Shown here one piece after another: positions 1 through 5,297 of a stretch of DNA of 5,297 nt. This DNA is from an uncultured Clostridia bacterium (GTDB lineage Bacteria > Bacillota > Clostridia > Oscillospirales > Ruminococcaceae): NCBI GenBank assembly GCA_947175045.1, contig CAMWLH010000178.1:1-5297 (forward strand). Direction: 5' to 3'. Positions within the stretch are counted from its first letter, which is position 1. Each line of letters opens with the position of its first letter. Below the pieces are notes generated by a model, which was not told where the DNA came from, did no database searches, and was given only the letters and a program-made list of their open reading frames with translations. The position numbers and the translations under genes were made by a program.

Positions 1-122
1 TGGGGGTGTGGGGTATATGTAAGCGCGTTTTGCGCTCCGGATATCTGCATGACCGCTGCGCAGATGTAAAAGGTTCTGTTTTTGAACAGCCTGGAAAACC
101 CCGCCGACAGCAGCTTTGTCAT
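1..122 (-). CDS. ABC-2-type transporter permease, N-terminal fragment (cut by window edge)
   Basis: The minus strand opens with ATG at 122-120, overlapping the TGA of the upstream ATPase gene (121-119) as ATGA, and stays open for 40 codons to the window edge. The peptide begins MTKLLSAGFSRLFKNRTFYI. A short amphipathic basic start followed by the beginning of a hydrophobic stretch is the usual N-terminus of permeases that partner BcrA-type ATPases. A GAGGGGGG purine run at 130-137, inside the ATPase gene, sits 7 nt before the ATG and could serve as ribosome site, so translation is probably coupled. Known of the family: such permeases have about six membrane helices and form an exporter with the adjacent ATPase. 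What is inferred is the permease identity, which rests on gene context plus this short N-terminus. The rest of the gene lies outside the window. Confidence 0.7.
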   Translation of the reverse strand, partial: MTKLLSAGFSRLFKNRTFYICAAVMQISGAQNALTYTPHP

Positions 123-1039
123 TCCGCAGCCCCCCTCACCTCGCCGAGAAGGCTCACATAATAGCTTTCAAGGCTCTCATCGCGCTCCGCCGCGGAGATA
201 AGCTCGCAGCCCTCCTCGGAAAGCGCCAGGGTCAGCTTGGTTATATTTATTTTCGCGTAAATATCCGCTTGGTTCGGCGAGATGACGCTGTACTCCTCAC
301 CCATTTTATCGAGAACCCTCGCCAGTGTGGCGGTATTGCTCACCTCGACTCTGGTGCACTTTCTGCAAGCCTTTTCAAGCTCCTCCGCGCTTATCTCCTT
401 TATCATATGACCGCCGTCGATAAAGCCGAAGTGCGTGGCGAGCTTTGAAAGCTCTTCCAGAATATGGCTGGATATCAGCACGGTTATCTGCCGCTCGCGG
501 TTTAGCTTAAGGATAAGCTCTCTGATCTCGATTATGCCCTGCGGGTCGAGACCGTTCACGGGCTCGTCAAGCACCAGAAAATCGGGGTCGCCCGCGAGAG
601 CTATCGCGATACCGAGCCGCTGCTTCATACCCAGCGAGAAATTCCGCGCCTTTTTCCTGCCCGTATTTTCCAGACCTACCAGACGGAGCAGATCGTTTAT
701 TCCGTCGAAAGAGGGCAAGCCTAAAATTCTGAATTGCTCCTTTAAATTATCCTCCGCGGTCATTCCGAGATATATCGAGGGAGTTTCCACCACTGCGCCC
801 ATTCTGCGGCGGGTGCGGTTTATACCGTCCTCGGTATTGGGAACTCCGTAAAGGGAGAAGCCGCCCGAGGTGGGGTATTGTAATCCGCATATAAGCCGTA
901 TGAGCGTGGTCTTGCCCGCGCCGTTCTTTCCGACAAATCCGTATATTGCTCCCTTGGGGACGTTCATAGTGAGCCCGTTAAGCGCCTTAAAGTGCCCATA
1001 GCTTTTGCACAAATTGTTTGTCCTCAAAACATATTCCAT
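119..1039 (-). CDS. ABC transporter ATP-binding protein, BcrA/NatA-type exporter family
   Basis: This is the ATP-hydrolysing subunit of a probable efflux ABC transporter acting at the inner face of the membrane. All nucleotide-binding elements are visible in 306 aa: Walker A GKNGAGKTT (37-45), signature FSLGMKQ (134-140), Walker B LVLDEP (155-160, catalytic Glu159), D-loop NGLDP (162-166) and H-loop His192. The Q-loop position reads AVVETP, with Glu85 where Gln is usual, a variation I recall from bacitracin-type (BcrA) ATPases. The ABC core ends near residue 220, and about 85 further residues form the C-terminal extension typical of this exporter group. The start is supported by AAGGAGG at 1047-1053, 7 nt upstream. 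It overlaps the downstream permease gene by 4 nt. The family includes bacitracin and lantibiotic self-protection and Na+ export systems. The substrate cannot be read from this sequence, and no adjacent two-component system is visible. Confidence 0.93.
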   Translation of the reverse strand: MEYVLRTNNLCKSYGHFKALNGLTMNVPKGAIYGFVGKNGAGKTTLIRLICGLQYPTSGGFSLYGVPNTEDGINRTRRRMGAVVETPSIYLGMTAEDNLKEQFRILGLPSFDGINDLLRLVGLENTGRKKARNFSLGMKQRLGIAIALAGDPDFLVLDEPVNGLDPQGIIEIRELILKLNRERQITVLISSHILEELSKLATHFGFIDGGHMIKEISAEELEKACRKCTRVEVSNTATLARVLDKMGEEYSVISPNQADIYAKINITKLTLALSEEGCELISAAERDESLESYYVSLLGEVRGAAE

Positions 1040-1046
1040 TTTTCAG

Positions 1047-1053
1047 CCTCCTT
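1047..1053 (-). promoter_or_regulatory. Ribosome binding site of the ABC ATPase gene
   Basis: Read on the minus strand this is AAGGAGG, a near-perfect match to the anti-Shine-Dalgarno sequence, 7 nt from the ATG at 1039-1037. It settles the start codon of the ATPase gene. Confidence 0.85.
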
Positions 1054-1059
1054 GATTTG

Positions 1060-1088
1060 ATGATATTATTTTAGCTTATATGGGTTAA
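1060..1088 (-). promoter_or_regulatory. Weak candidate promoter for the ABC operon
   Basis: On the minus strand, TTAACC (1088-1083, 4/6 to TTGACA) and TATCAT (1065-1060, 5/6 to TATAAT) are 17 bp apart. The start point would fall near 1053, at the ribosome site itself, giving a leader of only about 15 nt. That is short, and the AT-rich stretch offers other poor matches (for example TATAAG just upstream), so the true promoter may differ. No gene lies upstream on this strand before lon, so some promoter is expected between 1040 and about 1300. Confidence 0.25.
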
Positions 1089-1447
1089 GAAAGCGGTAAA
1101 GAAAAGTGTAAAGATTGAGTAAATAATTCAGCGCGGTAGGGTATCGGTTGCAGTCTTATGATATCTCAGTGCGGAGCAATACTCCTATTACTCAAAATTA
1201 TCCTTTATTTTTTTGAAAATTTTGTGAAAATTTTTGAGATTTTATGGAAATTTTTGTCCGCTCGAATATTATAATGTGTCAAATTGAAAAAATAATTGGG
1301 TAATTATCGCCAAAAAAGCCTTTCATAAACGGAACAGCAAGGGAGAAATTTCCCGAGAAAATCACCGAAAAACCGATAACAGCCGCATTTGCGGGAATTT
1401 CCGATATAAGGCGGCAATGTTTACAGAAAGTGTTGTGAATAAAGTAC
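1089..1447. other. Non-coding part of the divergent ABC/lon intergenic region
   Basis: No credible gene is present. It holds the phased A/T tracts described separately, an isolated TATAAT at 1270-1275 without a good -35, and a string of short dyads: GGGA/TCCC (1341-1344/1351-1354), CCGCA/TGCGG (1383-1387/1390-1394), CGG/CCG (1392-1394/1401-1403) and GCCGC/GCGGC (1382-1386/1411-1415). None is followed by a T-run, so they are not intrinsic terminators. The 82-codon minus-strand frame at 1279-1527 has no ribosome site, no recognisable domain, and covers the lon promoter, so I do not call it. Confidence 0.6.
1193..1256. repeat. Helically phased A/T tracts (predicted bent DNA)
   Basis: Related 9-10-bp units begin at 1215 (GAAAATTTT), 1226 (GAAAATTTTT), 1236 (GAGATTTTAT) and 1247 (GAAATTTTTG), giving spacings of 11, 10 and 11 bp, close to one turn of B-DNA. 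CAAAATTA at 1193 is two further turns upstream, and the T-rich stretch at 1204-1214 fills the gap. Tracts of four or more A/T in helical phase are known to bend DNA. The block lies about 190 bp upstream of the lon -35 and about 130 bp upstream of the ABC -35 candidate, too far to be a simple UP element for the called lon promoter. Its role is unknown. Confidence 0.55.
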
Positions 1448-1476
1448 TTGCAAAATTGCGGGGAATGATGTATAAT
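1448..1476 (+). promoter_or_regulatory. lon promoter, sigma-A type
   Basis: TTGCAA (1448-1453, 4/6) and a perfect TATAAT (1471-1476) are separated by 17 bp, predicting a start near 1482-1484 and a leader of about 78 nt. AAGTACTT (1442-1449), an 8-bp perfect palindrome, overlaps the first two bases of the -35, and GCAA-AA-TTGC (1450-1459) overlaps its end, so either could be an operator. No CIRCE element or paired CtsR heptads were seen, so heat-shock control by HrcA or CtsR is not supported here. Confidence 0.75.
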
Positions 1477-1480
1477 ATGT

Positions 1481-1507
1481 TTCGGCGTTGGTATTTGCCG
1501 ACCCGAA
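1481..1507 (+). promoter_or_regulatory. Stem-loop at the predicted 5' end of lon mRNA
   Basis: TTCGG (1481-1485) pairs with CCGAA (1503-1507). After a bulged C1486 the helix continues as GTTGG (1487-1491) with CCGAC (1498-1502), including one G-U pair, around a six-base loop. It therefore sits at or within two or three bases of the predicted transcription start. Known precedent: terminal 5' hairpins protect bacterial mRNAs from 5'-end-dependent decay. No T-run follows, so it is not a terminator. The function here is inferred. Confidence 0.5.
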
Positions 1508-1560
1508 GTCAGCCGCAGGATATACATAATAACCGTTAGAACCTGAAAGGATAGATATTT

Positions 1561-3969
1561 ATGAGTAATAAAACAATGCCCTCCCTATTTATGCGCGGAT
1601 TGGTCGTGTTCCCGTCGATGGTGCTGCATTTCGACGTTAGCCGCGAGCGCTCGGTAAACGCGCTTAAAAGCGCCGCAAAGGGCGATGGGCTTATCTTCCT
1701 GGTGGCACAGAAGGACGCGGGGAACATGGAGCCCTCCGTCAACGACGTTTTCGAGGTGGGAGTAGTCGCGGAGATCCGTCAGCTTCTCACCACGCCCGAC
1801 GGCTCTACAAGAGTGCTGGTAGAGGGGCTTTACCGCGCTCGGCGCGTCAGAGTGGCGGGCTCGGTGAAATACTTCGAGCTTGAGGTAAAGGAGCTGCCCT
1901 CGCGCGGCGCACCTCCGTCGGATTCCACCCGCGACGCGGCTAAGCGTGCTCTGAAGGACACCTTCCGCGAGTATGCGTCCATGACCCCAAAAATGCCGCG
2001 GGAGCTGTTTGAAAGCATAATCAGCGAGGAGGACTGCTCCAACCTCTTTGATAAGATAGTATTTAATGTGGTTCTCAAGGTGGAGGAGAAGCAGAAGCTG
2101 CTCGAGACCAACGGCACTCTCTCCAGGATGAAGCTGCTTATATCCATGCTGCGCAGCGAGATGGAGATAATGGAGACCGAAATGGAGATACAGGAGCAGG
2201 TAAAGGAGCAGATCGACAAAAATCAGCGCGAATATTACCTGCGCGAGCAGCTTAAGGTGATCTCAAACCAGCTCGGCGAGGGAAGAAGCTCCTTTGAGGA
2301 ATCCTTCGACTACATAGATAGGATAATGGAGCTGGCGCTCCCCGAGGAGACCGAGGAAAAGCTGATAAACGAGGCGGAGAAGCTGGAAAGAATGTCCCAG
2401 TCCTCGCAGGAGGCGGCGGTGCTGAGAACCTACCTTGACACCGTGCTTTCGCTCCCATGGAACGTAAGGACAAAGGATAAGCTGAATATCGCCAACGTGC
2501 AAAAGCAGCTCGATAAGGATCATTATGGAATGAAAAAGGTAAAGGAGCGCATTACCGAGACTATCGCGGTAAGAGCTCTCGCGCCGGATATAAAGGGTCA
2601 GATAATCTGCCTGTACGGTCCTCCCGGAGTGGGCAAAACCTCGATAGGGCGATCCGTTGCGGAGGCTCTCGGGCGGAAATACGTCCGCATTTCGCTGGGC
2701 GGAGTGCGCGACGAGGCTGAGATACGCGGTCACAGAAAGACCTATGTCGGAGCGATGCCCGGCAGAATAATCACCGCGCTTAAGCAGGCAAAGAGCATTA
2801 ACCCCGTTATGCTGCTGGACGAGATAGACAAGATGGGCAGCGACTACAAGGGCGACCCTTCGTCGGCAATGCTGGAGGTGCTGGACAGCGAGCAGAACAC
2901 CGCCTTTGTGGATCATTATATAGAGGTTCCCGTCGATTTGAGCGAGGTGCTGTTCATAACCACCGCGAACAATCTTGATACTATCCCCGCGCCGCTGCGC
3001 GATCGTATGGAGATAATAGAGCTCAGCAGTTATACCCGCGAGGAGAAATTCAACATCGCCAAAAGGCACCTGCTGCCCAAGCAGCTCAAAAAGCACGGCG
3101 AGAAGCCGTCTACGGTAAAGGTGAACGACAAGGCGCTGTATTCTGTGATAGATTACTACACCCGTGAAGCGGGCGTGAGAAAGCTGGAGAGAAATATTGC
3201 CGATATATGCCGTAAATCCGCCAAGCTGCTGGTTTCGGGAGAAGCAAAGGTGTCGGTGACGGATAAGAATATCGAGGAGTTCCTCGGGATAAGGAAATAT
3301 CACCCCGACGAGCTTGCGGCGCGTGACGAGGTGGGTCTGGTGAACGGACTTGCCTGGACCAGCGTAGGCGGCACCATGCTGCCGCTTGAGGTGCTTGTGC
3401 TCGATGGCACGGGCAAGACGGAGTTCACGGGATCGCTGGGCGACGTTATGAAGGAGTCCGCAAAGATCGCTGTGAGCCTTACGAGGGCTCTGGCGGACAA
3501 ATACGGCATAGACCCTGAGTTCTACAAGAACAAGGATATCCATATCCATGCGCCCGAGGGAGCCGTTCCCAAGGACGGTCCCTCGGCGGGAGTTACGCTC
3601 ACCACGGCGCTTATCTCCGCACTTTCGGGAACGCCCGTGCGCCGCGACGTCGCTATGACAGGGGAGATAACGCTGCGCGGAAAGGTTCTGGCGATAGGCG
3701 GGCTTAAGGAGAAGTCTATGGCAGCGTACCGCGCGGGGGTGAAGACCGTTTGCATACCCAAGGACAACGTTCCCGATCTTGAAGAGATCGACGACGTGGT
3801 AAAGGAGGGTATAAGGTTCGTTCCCGCTGAGGATATTTCCACCGTATTGGAAACGGCGCTCGTGCTGCCCAACTGCACCGCAGACCCCACAGGTTCAAAG
3901 CTGGCGGACAAGGGGCGCAAGCGCGTGAGAAAGACGGAGGATAAGGTGCCCGTTCTAAGCGCTAATTAG
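1561..3969 (+). CDS. lon: ATP-dependent protease LonA (endopeptidase La)
   Basis: A soluble homohexameric AAA+ protease that unfolds and degrades damaged and selected regulatory proteins. The 802-aa length is normal for LonA. The N-terminal substrate-binding domain starts with the family motif LFMRGLVVFPSMV, followed by a charged helical, coiled-coil-like stretch around 190-245. The AAA+ module shows Walker A GPPGVGKT (353-360, Lys359), Walker B LLDEIDK with Asp420/Glu421, sensor 1 Asn470/Asn471, arginine finger Arg482 in LRDRME, and sensor 2 Arg540 in GVRKLER. The protease domain has PKDGPSAG with catalytic Ser675, and the partner Lys718 in GGLKEK, 43 residues later as in characterised LonA enzymes. 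The last ~25 residues form a basic, variable tail. AAAGGA at 1546-1551 lies 9 nt before the ATG, supporting the start. It has its own promoter upstream, and engB follows 31 bp after the TAG. All catalytic residues are intact. Confidence 0.98.
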   Translation: MSNKTMPSLFMRGLVVFPSMVLHFDVSRERSVNALKSAAKGDGLIFLVAQKDAGNMEPSVNDVFEVGVVAEIRQLLTTPDGSTRVLVEGLYRARRVRVAGSVKYFELEVKELPSRGAPPSDSTRDAAKRALKDTFREYASMTPKMPRELFESIISEEDCSNLFDKIVFNVVLKVEEKQKLLETNGTLSRMKLLISMLRSEMEIMETEMEIQEQVKEQIDKNQREYYLREQLKVISNQLGEGRSSFEESFDYIDRIMELALPEETEEKLINEAEKLERMSQSSQEAAVLRTYLDTVLSLPWNVRTKDKLNIANVQKQLDKDHYGMKKVKERITETIAVRALAPDIKGQIICLYGPPGVGKTSIGRSVAEALGRKYVRISLGGVRDEAEIRGHRKTYVGAMPGRIITALKQAKSINPVMLLDEIDKMGSDYKGDPSSAMLEVLDSEQNTAFVDHYIEVPVDLSEVLFITTANNLDTIPAPLRDRMEIIELSSYTREEKFNIAKRHLLPKQLKKHGEKPSTVKVNDKALYSVIDYYTREAGVRKLERNIADICRKSAKLLVSGEAKVSVTDKNIEEFLGIRKYHPDELAARDEVGLVNGLAWTSVGGTMLPLEVLVLDGTGKTEFTGSLGDVMKESAKIAVSLTRALADKYGIDPEFYKNKDIHIHAPEGAVPKDGPSAGVTLTTALISALSGTPVRRDVAMTGEITLRGKVLAIGGLKEKSMAAYRAGVKTVCIPKDNVPDLEEIDDVVKEGIRFVPAEDISTVLETALVLPNCTADPTGSKLADKGRKRVRKTEDKVPVLSAN

Positions 3970-4000
3970 GCGCGGAAAATCGCAAGTTAGGACAAAATAA

Positions 4001-4588
4001 ATGAATTTTAACAAAGCTGAATTTTTTACCTCCTACGGCAGCTTCAAGCAGATACCGCCCTCTGACAGGACGGAGATCGCCTTTTCCGGGCGCTCCAACG
4101 TGGGCAAATCCTCGCTGATAAACAAGCTGCTGAACCGAAAGGCGCTTGCGAGAGTAAGCGCCATGCCCGGCAAGACCGCTACCATAAATTTTTACGCGGT
4201 TGACGGCATATATTTCGCCGACCTGCCCGGGTACGGCTACGCCAAGGTGTCAAAGTCGGAAAAGGACAGATGGGGAGCACTTATAGAGGGCTATCTCCAC
4301 GATGACAGGGAGCTCGGGCTGGTGTTCCAGCTTATCGACTTCCGGCATCCGCCCACCGCGGACGATGTGATGATGGTGAATTTCCTTATCGACAGCGGGC
4401 TGCCCTTTGTGGTGGTCCTCACCAAGGCGGATAAGCTGTCGAAAAAACAGCGCGCTGAGCGGCGGCAGGCTTTGCTGACGGAGCTCCCCTGCGGCGAGGA
4501 TATAACGGTAGTGGAGTTCTCCGCCGAAACGGGGGAGGGCGCGGAGGAGCTGCGCGGTATAATCGCCGAAATATCCGAAAGTGCTTGA
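4001..4588 (+). CDS. engB: Ribosome biogenesis GTPase EngB (YsxC/YihA)
   Basis: A TrmE-Era-EngA-EngB-type GTPase needed for late assembly of the 50S ribosomal subunit, acting in the cytoplasm. At 195 aa it has the usual single-domain length. G motifs are complete: G1 GRSNVGKSS (30-38), the G2 threonine in MPGKTATINFY (Thr59), G3 DLPGYG (74-79) followed by the EngB-typical YAKVSK, G4 TKAD (141-144) and G5 FSAETG (173-178). LIDFRHPPTADD (111-122) is also a family hallmark. The ATG is preceded by a modest AGGA at 3989-3992, 8 nt away, and is the only start that keeps the KAEF N-terminus. It probably shares an mRNA with lon, an arrangement also found in Bacillus. Its TGA stop (4586-4588) lies inside the -35 hexamer of the pnuC promoter. 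Confidence 0.97.
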   Translation: MNFNKAEFFTSYGSFKQIPPSDRTEIAFSGRSNVGKSSLINKLLNRKALARVSAMPGKTATINFYAVDGIYFADLPGYGYAKVSKSEKDRWGALIEGYLHDDRELGLVFQLIDFRHPPTADDVMMVNFLIDSGLPFVVVLTKADKLSKKQRAERRQALLTELPCGEDITVVEFSAETGEGAEELRGIIAEISESA

Positions 4589-4613
4589 CAATTGCGGCGC
4601 AGTATGTTATAAT
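4585..4613 (+). promoter_or_regulatory. Perfect-consensus extended -10 promoter for pnuC
   Basis: TTGACA (4585-4590) and TATAAT (4608-4613) are both exact consensus hexamers with an ideal 17-bp spacer, and TG at 4605-4606 adds an extended -10. Transcription should start near 4619-4621. The -35 contains the engB stop codon, so this promoter uses the last bases of the preceding gene. It looks like a strong constitutive promoter, which makes control after initiation, by the terminator downstream, more likely. Confidence 0.9.
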
Positions 4614-4650
4614 ATACAAAAATAACCGCCACCGGGCGGCAAAAATGCGG

Positions 4651-4708
4651 AAGCATTCACACACCTCGTTAGGTCTTTGAAGAGGTGCGGTGGGTGCTTT
4701 TTCTTTTT
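4651..4708 (+). terminator. Intrinsic terminator between the pnuC promoter and pnuC
   Basis: Ten consecutive pairs join 4651-4660 to 4690-4699, two of them G-U. After a small internal loop (A4661 opposite 4688-4689), six pairs join CACCTC (4662-4667) to GAGGTG (4682-4687) over a 14-nt loop. TTTTTCTTTTT (4698-4708) follows at once, the classical U-tract. It will stop readthrough from lon-engB and, because it lies downstream of the 4585-4613 promoter, also most transcripts of that promoter unless it is prevented from forming. Confidence 0.85.
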
Positions 4709-4709
4709 G

Positions 4710-4716
4710 AAAGGGG
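4710..4716 (+). promoter_or_regulatory. pnuC ribosome binding site
   Basis: AAAGGGG lies 7 nt before the ATG at 4724-4726. An earlier ATG at 4718-4720 is only 1 nt from it and is followed immediately by TAA, so 4724 is the functional start. The site begins one base after the terminator U-tract, so it is available only in transcripts that escape termination. Confidence 0.8.
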
Positions 4717-4723
4717 AATGTAA

Positions 4724-5297
4724 ATGCTTGGAAAATTCTTTACATTAAAGGGCTTTACAAAGCGGGATTTTTTATTGTGGGGAGGCTCGGTAGCGCTGAT
4801 CCTTACAGCTTTTTTCGTCTTTGACAGGGAGAATTTTCTCTCGCCGATATCCTCGATAACAGGCGTGACCTCGCTGATATTCATAGCTAAGGGGAACCCT
4901 CTCGGGCAGGCGCTGACGATAGTTTTCAGCGTGTTCTACGGGATAATATCCTTTTCATTCGGCTACTACGGCGAGATGATAACCTATCTTGGAATGACCG
5001 CTCCCATGGCGGGCGCGGCAATGGTGAGCTGGATAAAAAATCCCTATAAAGAAAGCGCCGAGGTGAGCGTGAACAGCCTTAAGCTCCGCGAGCTGTGGAT
5101 AATGCTGCCGATTGCCGCCGCCGTGACCGCCGCATTTTATTTTCTGTTGAGGACGCTTGGTACGGCTAATCTGCTGCCGAGTACCGTTTCGGTCACCACC
5201 AGCTTTTTGGCGGTTTATCTGCTGTTCCGACGCAGCCCGTTCTACGCGCTGGCTTATGCTGCAAATGATATTGTGCTGATAGTGCTGTGGGCAATGG
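4724..5297 (+). CDS. pnuC: PnuC-family vitamin precursor transporter (nicotinamide riboside type), 3' end cut by window
   Basis: The frame is open for 191 codons to the window edge; family members usually have about 200-250 aa, so only the C-terminus is missing. PnuC proteins are SWEET-like membrane carriers that import nicotinamide riboside by facilitated diffusion, trapped by phosphorylation for NAD synthesis. Relatives carry thiamine (PnuT), riboflavin (PnuX) or deoxynucleosides (PnuN). Hydrophobic segments appear at about 16-33, 42-55, 62-80, 84-102, 124-142, 154-168 and 173-191, matching a seven-helix core. Family-like features include SLIFIAKGNPLGQ (50-62), FGYYGEMITYLGMTAPM (79-95), SWIKNPY (102-108) and YAANDIVLIVLW (178-189). 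Assignment to the family is confident, but nicotinamide riboside as substrate is a default inference. It has its own promoter and an attenuator-like leader, separate from lon-engB. Confidence 0.88.
   Translation, partial: MLGKFFTLKGFTKRDFLLWGGSVALILTAFFVFDRENFLSPISSITGVTSLIFIAKGNPLGQALTIVFSVFYGIISFSFGYYGEMITYLGMTAPMAGAAMVSWIKNPYKESAEVSVNSLKLRELWIMLPIAAAVTAAFYFLLRTLGTANLLPSTVSVTTSFLAVYLLFRRSPFYALAYAANDIVLIVLWAM

Larger units (their letters stand above)
4620..4723 (+). promoter_or_regulatory. pnuC 5' leader, candidate attenuator or riboswitch
   Basis: The leader of about 100 nt can fold in competing ways. Local hairpins are CCGCC/GGCGG (4626-4630/4635-4639) and AATGC/GCATT (4644-4648/4653-4657), the latter capped by a GNRA-type GGAA loop. 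The terminator uses 4651-4660 with 4690-4699. Alternatively CCACCG (4629-4634) pairs with CGGTGG (4688-4693), enclosing the GGAA hairpin and the CACCTC/GAGGTG helix (4662-4667/4682-4687) in a three-way junction. That fold destroys the terminator base. I do not recognise TPP, FMN or preQ1 consensus cores. NAD+-sensing classes are known upstream of some NAD-precursor genes, but I cannot match their consensus by eye. Regulation is inference from the layout and the pairings. Confidence 0.5.

Noticed and set aside
1270..1275. TATAAT as a second lon promoter
   Set aside because: No -35 hexamer at 15-19 bp upstream; the region is simply AT-rich. Kept only as a remark in the intergenic entry.
1278..1283. 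GTCAAA as a CtsR heat-shock half-site
   Set aside because: CtsR needs tandem heptads close to a promoter; there is no second copy, and no CIRCE inverted repeat elsewhere upstream of lon.
1279..1527. 82-codon minus-strand open frame between the ABC gene and lon
   Set aside because: No ribosome site, no recognisable domain, Cys/His/Ile-rich random composition, and it lies over the lon promoter and leader hairpin.
1539..1556. ACCTGAAAGGATAG resembling the ACCUGA...GGAUAA part of a TPP riboswitch
   Set aside because: The CUGAGA element, the P2/P4/P5 helices and the proper spacing are missing; it is just the lon ribosome-site context.
2263..3549. 428-codon open frame antisense to lon
   Set aside because: It mirrors the codon pattern of a fully intact lon, has no family resemblance and no upstream expression signals; a shadow frame.
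4651..4708. Reading the hairpin plus T-run only as the lon-engB operon terminator
   Set aside because: It may serve that role, but a perfect promoter for pnuC starts upstream of it, so a purely end-of-operon role does not explain the layout.

Overview
The window looks like chromosomal DNA from a Gram-positive Clostridia-type bacterium, most likely a Ruminococcus-like member of the Oscillospiraceae. Three things suggest this: the lon-engB gene order familiar from Firmicutes, clear sigma-A-type promoters with AGGAGG-type ribosome sites, and coding DNA of moderate-to-high GC that uses ATA freely for Ile and AAG/GAG for Lys/Glu. The genus is an inference. No phage, IS, CRISPR, tRNA or rRNA signal was seen.

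Layout. Positions 1-1039 (minus strand) carry the end of an ABC-transporter operon. It has a complete BcrA/NatA-type ATPase (119-1039) and, overlapping its stop codon by ATGA, the first 40 codons of what is very probably its ABC-2-type permease (122 to the window edge). Positions 1040-1560 are a 521-bp divergent intergenic region. It holds a helically phased A/T-tract block (about 1193-1256), several small inverted repeats, and the lon promoter (1448-1476), which is followed by a hairpin at the expected 5' end of the lon mRNA. Positions 1561-3969 encode ATP-dependent protease LonA, and 4001-4588 encode the ribosome-biogenesis GTPase EngB (YsxC/YihA). They are 31 bp apart and probably cotranscribed.

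The most distinctive part is 4585-4723. A perfect-consensus promoter (TTGACA, 17 bp, TGnTATAAT) starts inside the engB stop codon. It is followed by a leader of about 100 nt that ends in a strong intrinsic terminator just before pnuC. PnuC is a vitamin-precursor transporter of the nicotinamide riboside family, and the window cuts it off after 191 codons. Because the terminator lies between a strong promoter and its gene, and because the leader can also form a three-way junction that excludes the terminator, a transcription-attenuation device or riboswitch is a reasonable hypothesis. The same terminator would also end readthrough from lon-engB.

Functionally, lon and engB are housekeeping genes for protein quality control and 50S assembly. 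pnuC supplies an NAD precursor or related vitamin under its own control. The divergent ABC system is probably drug or peptide export. Apart from the pnuC leader and the lon upstream region, the window is ordinary core-genome content.
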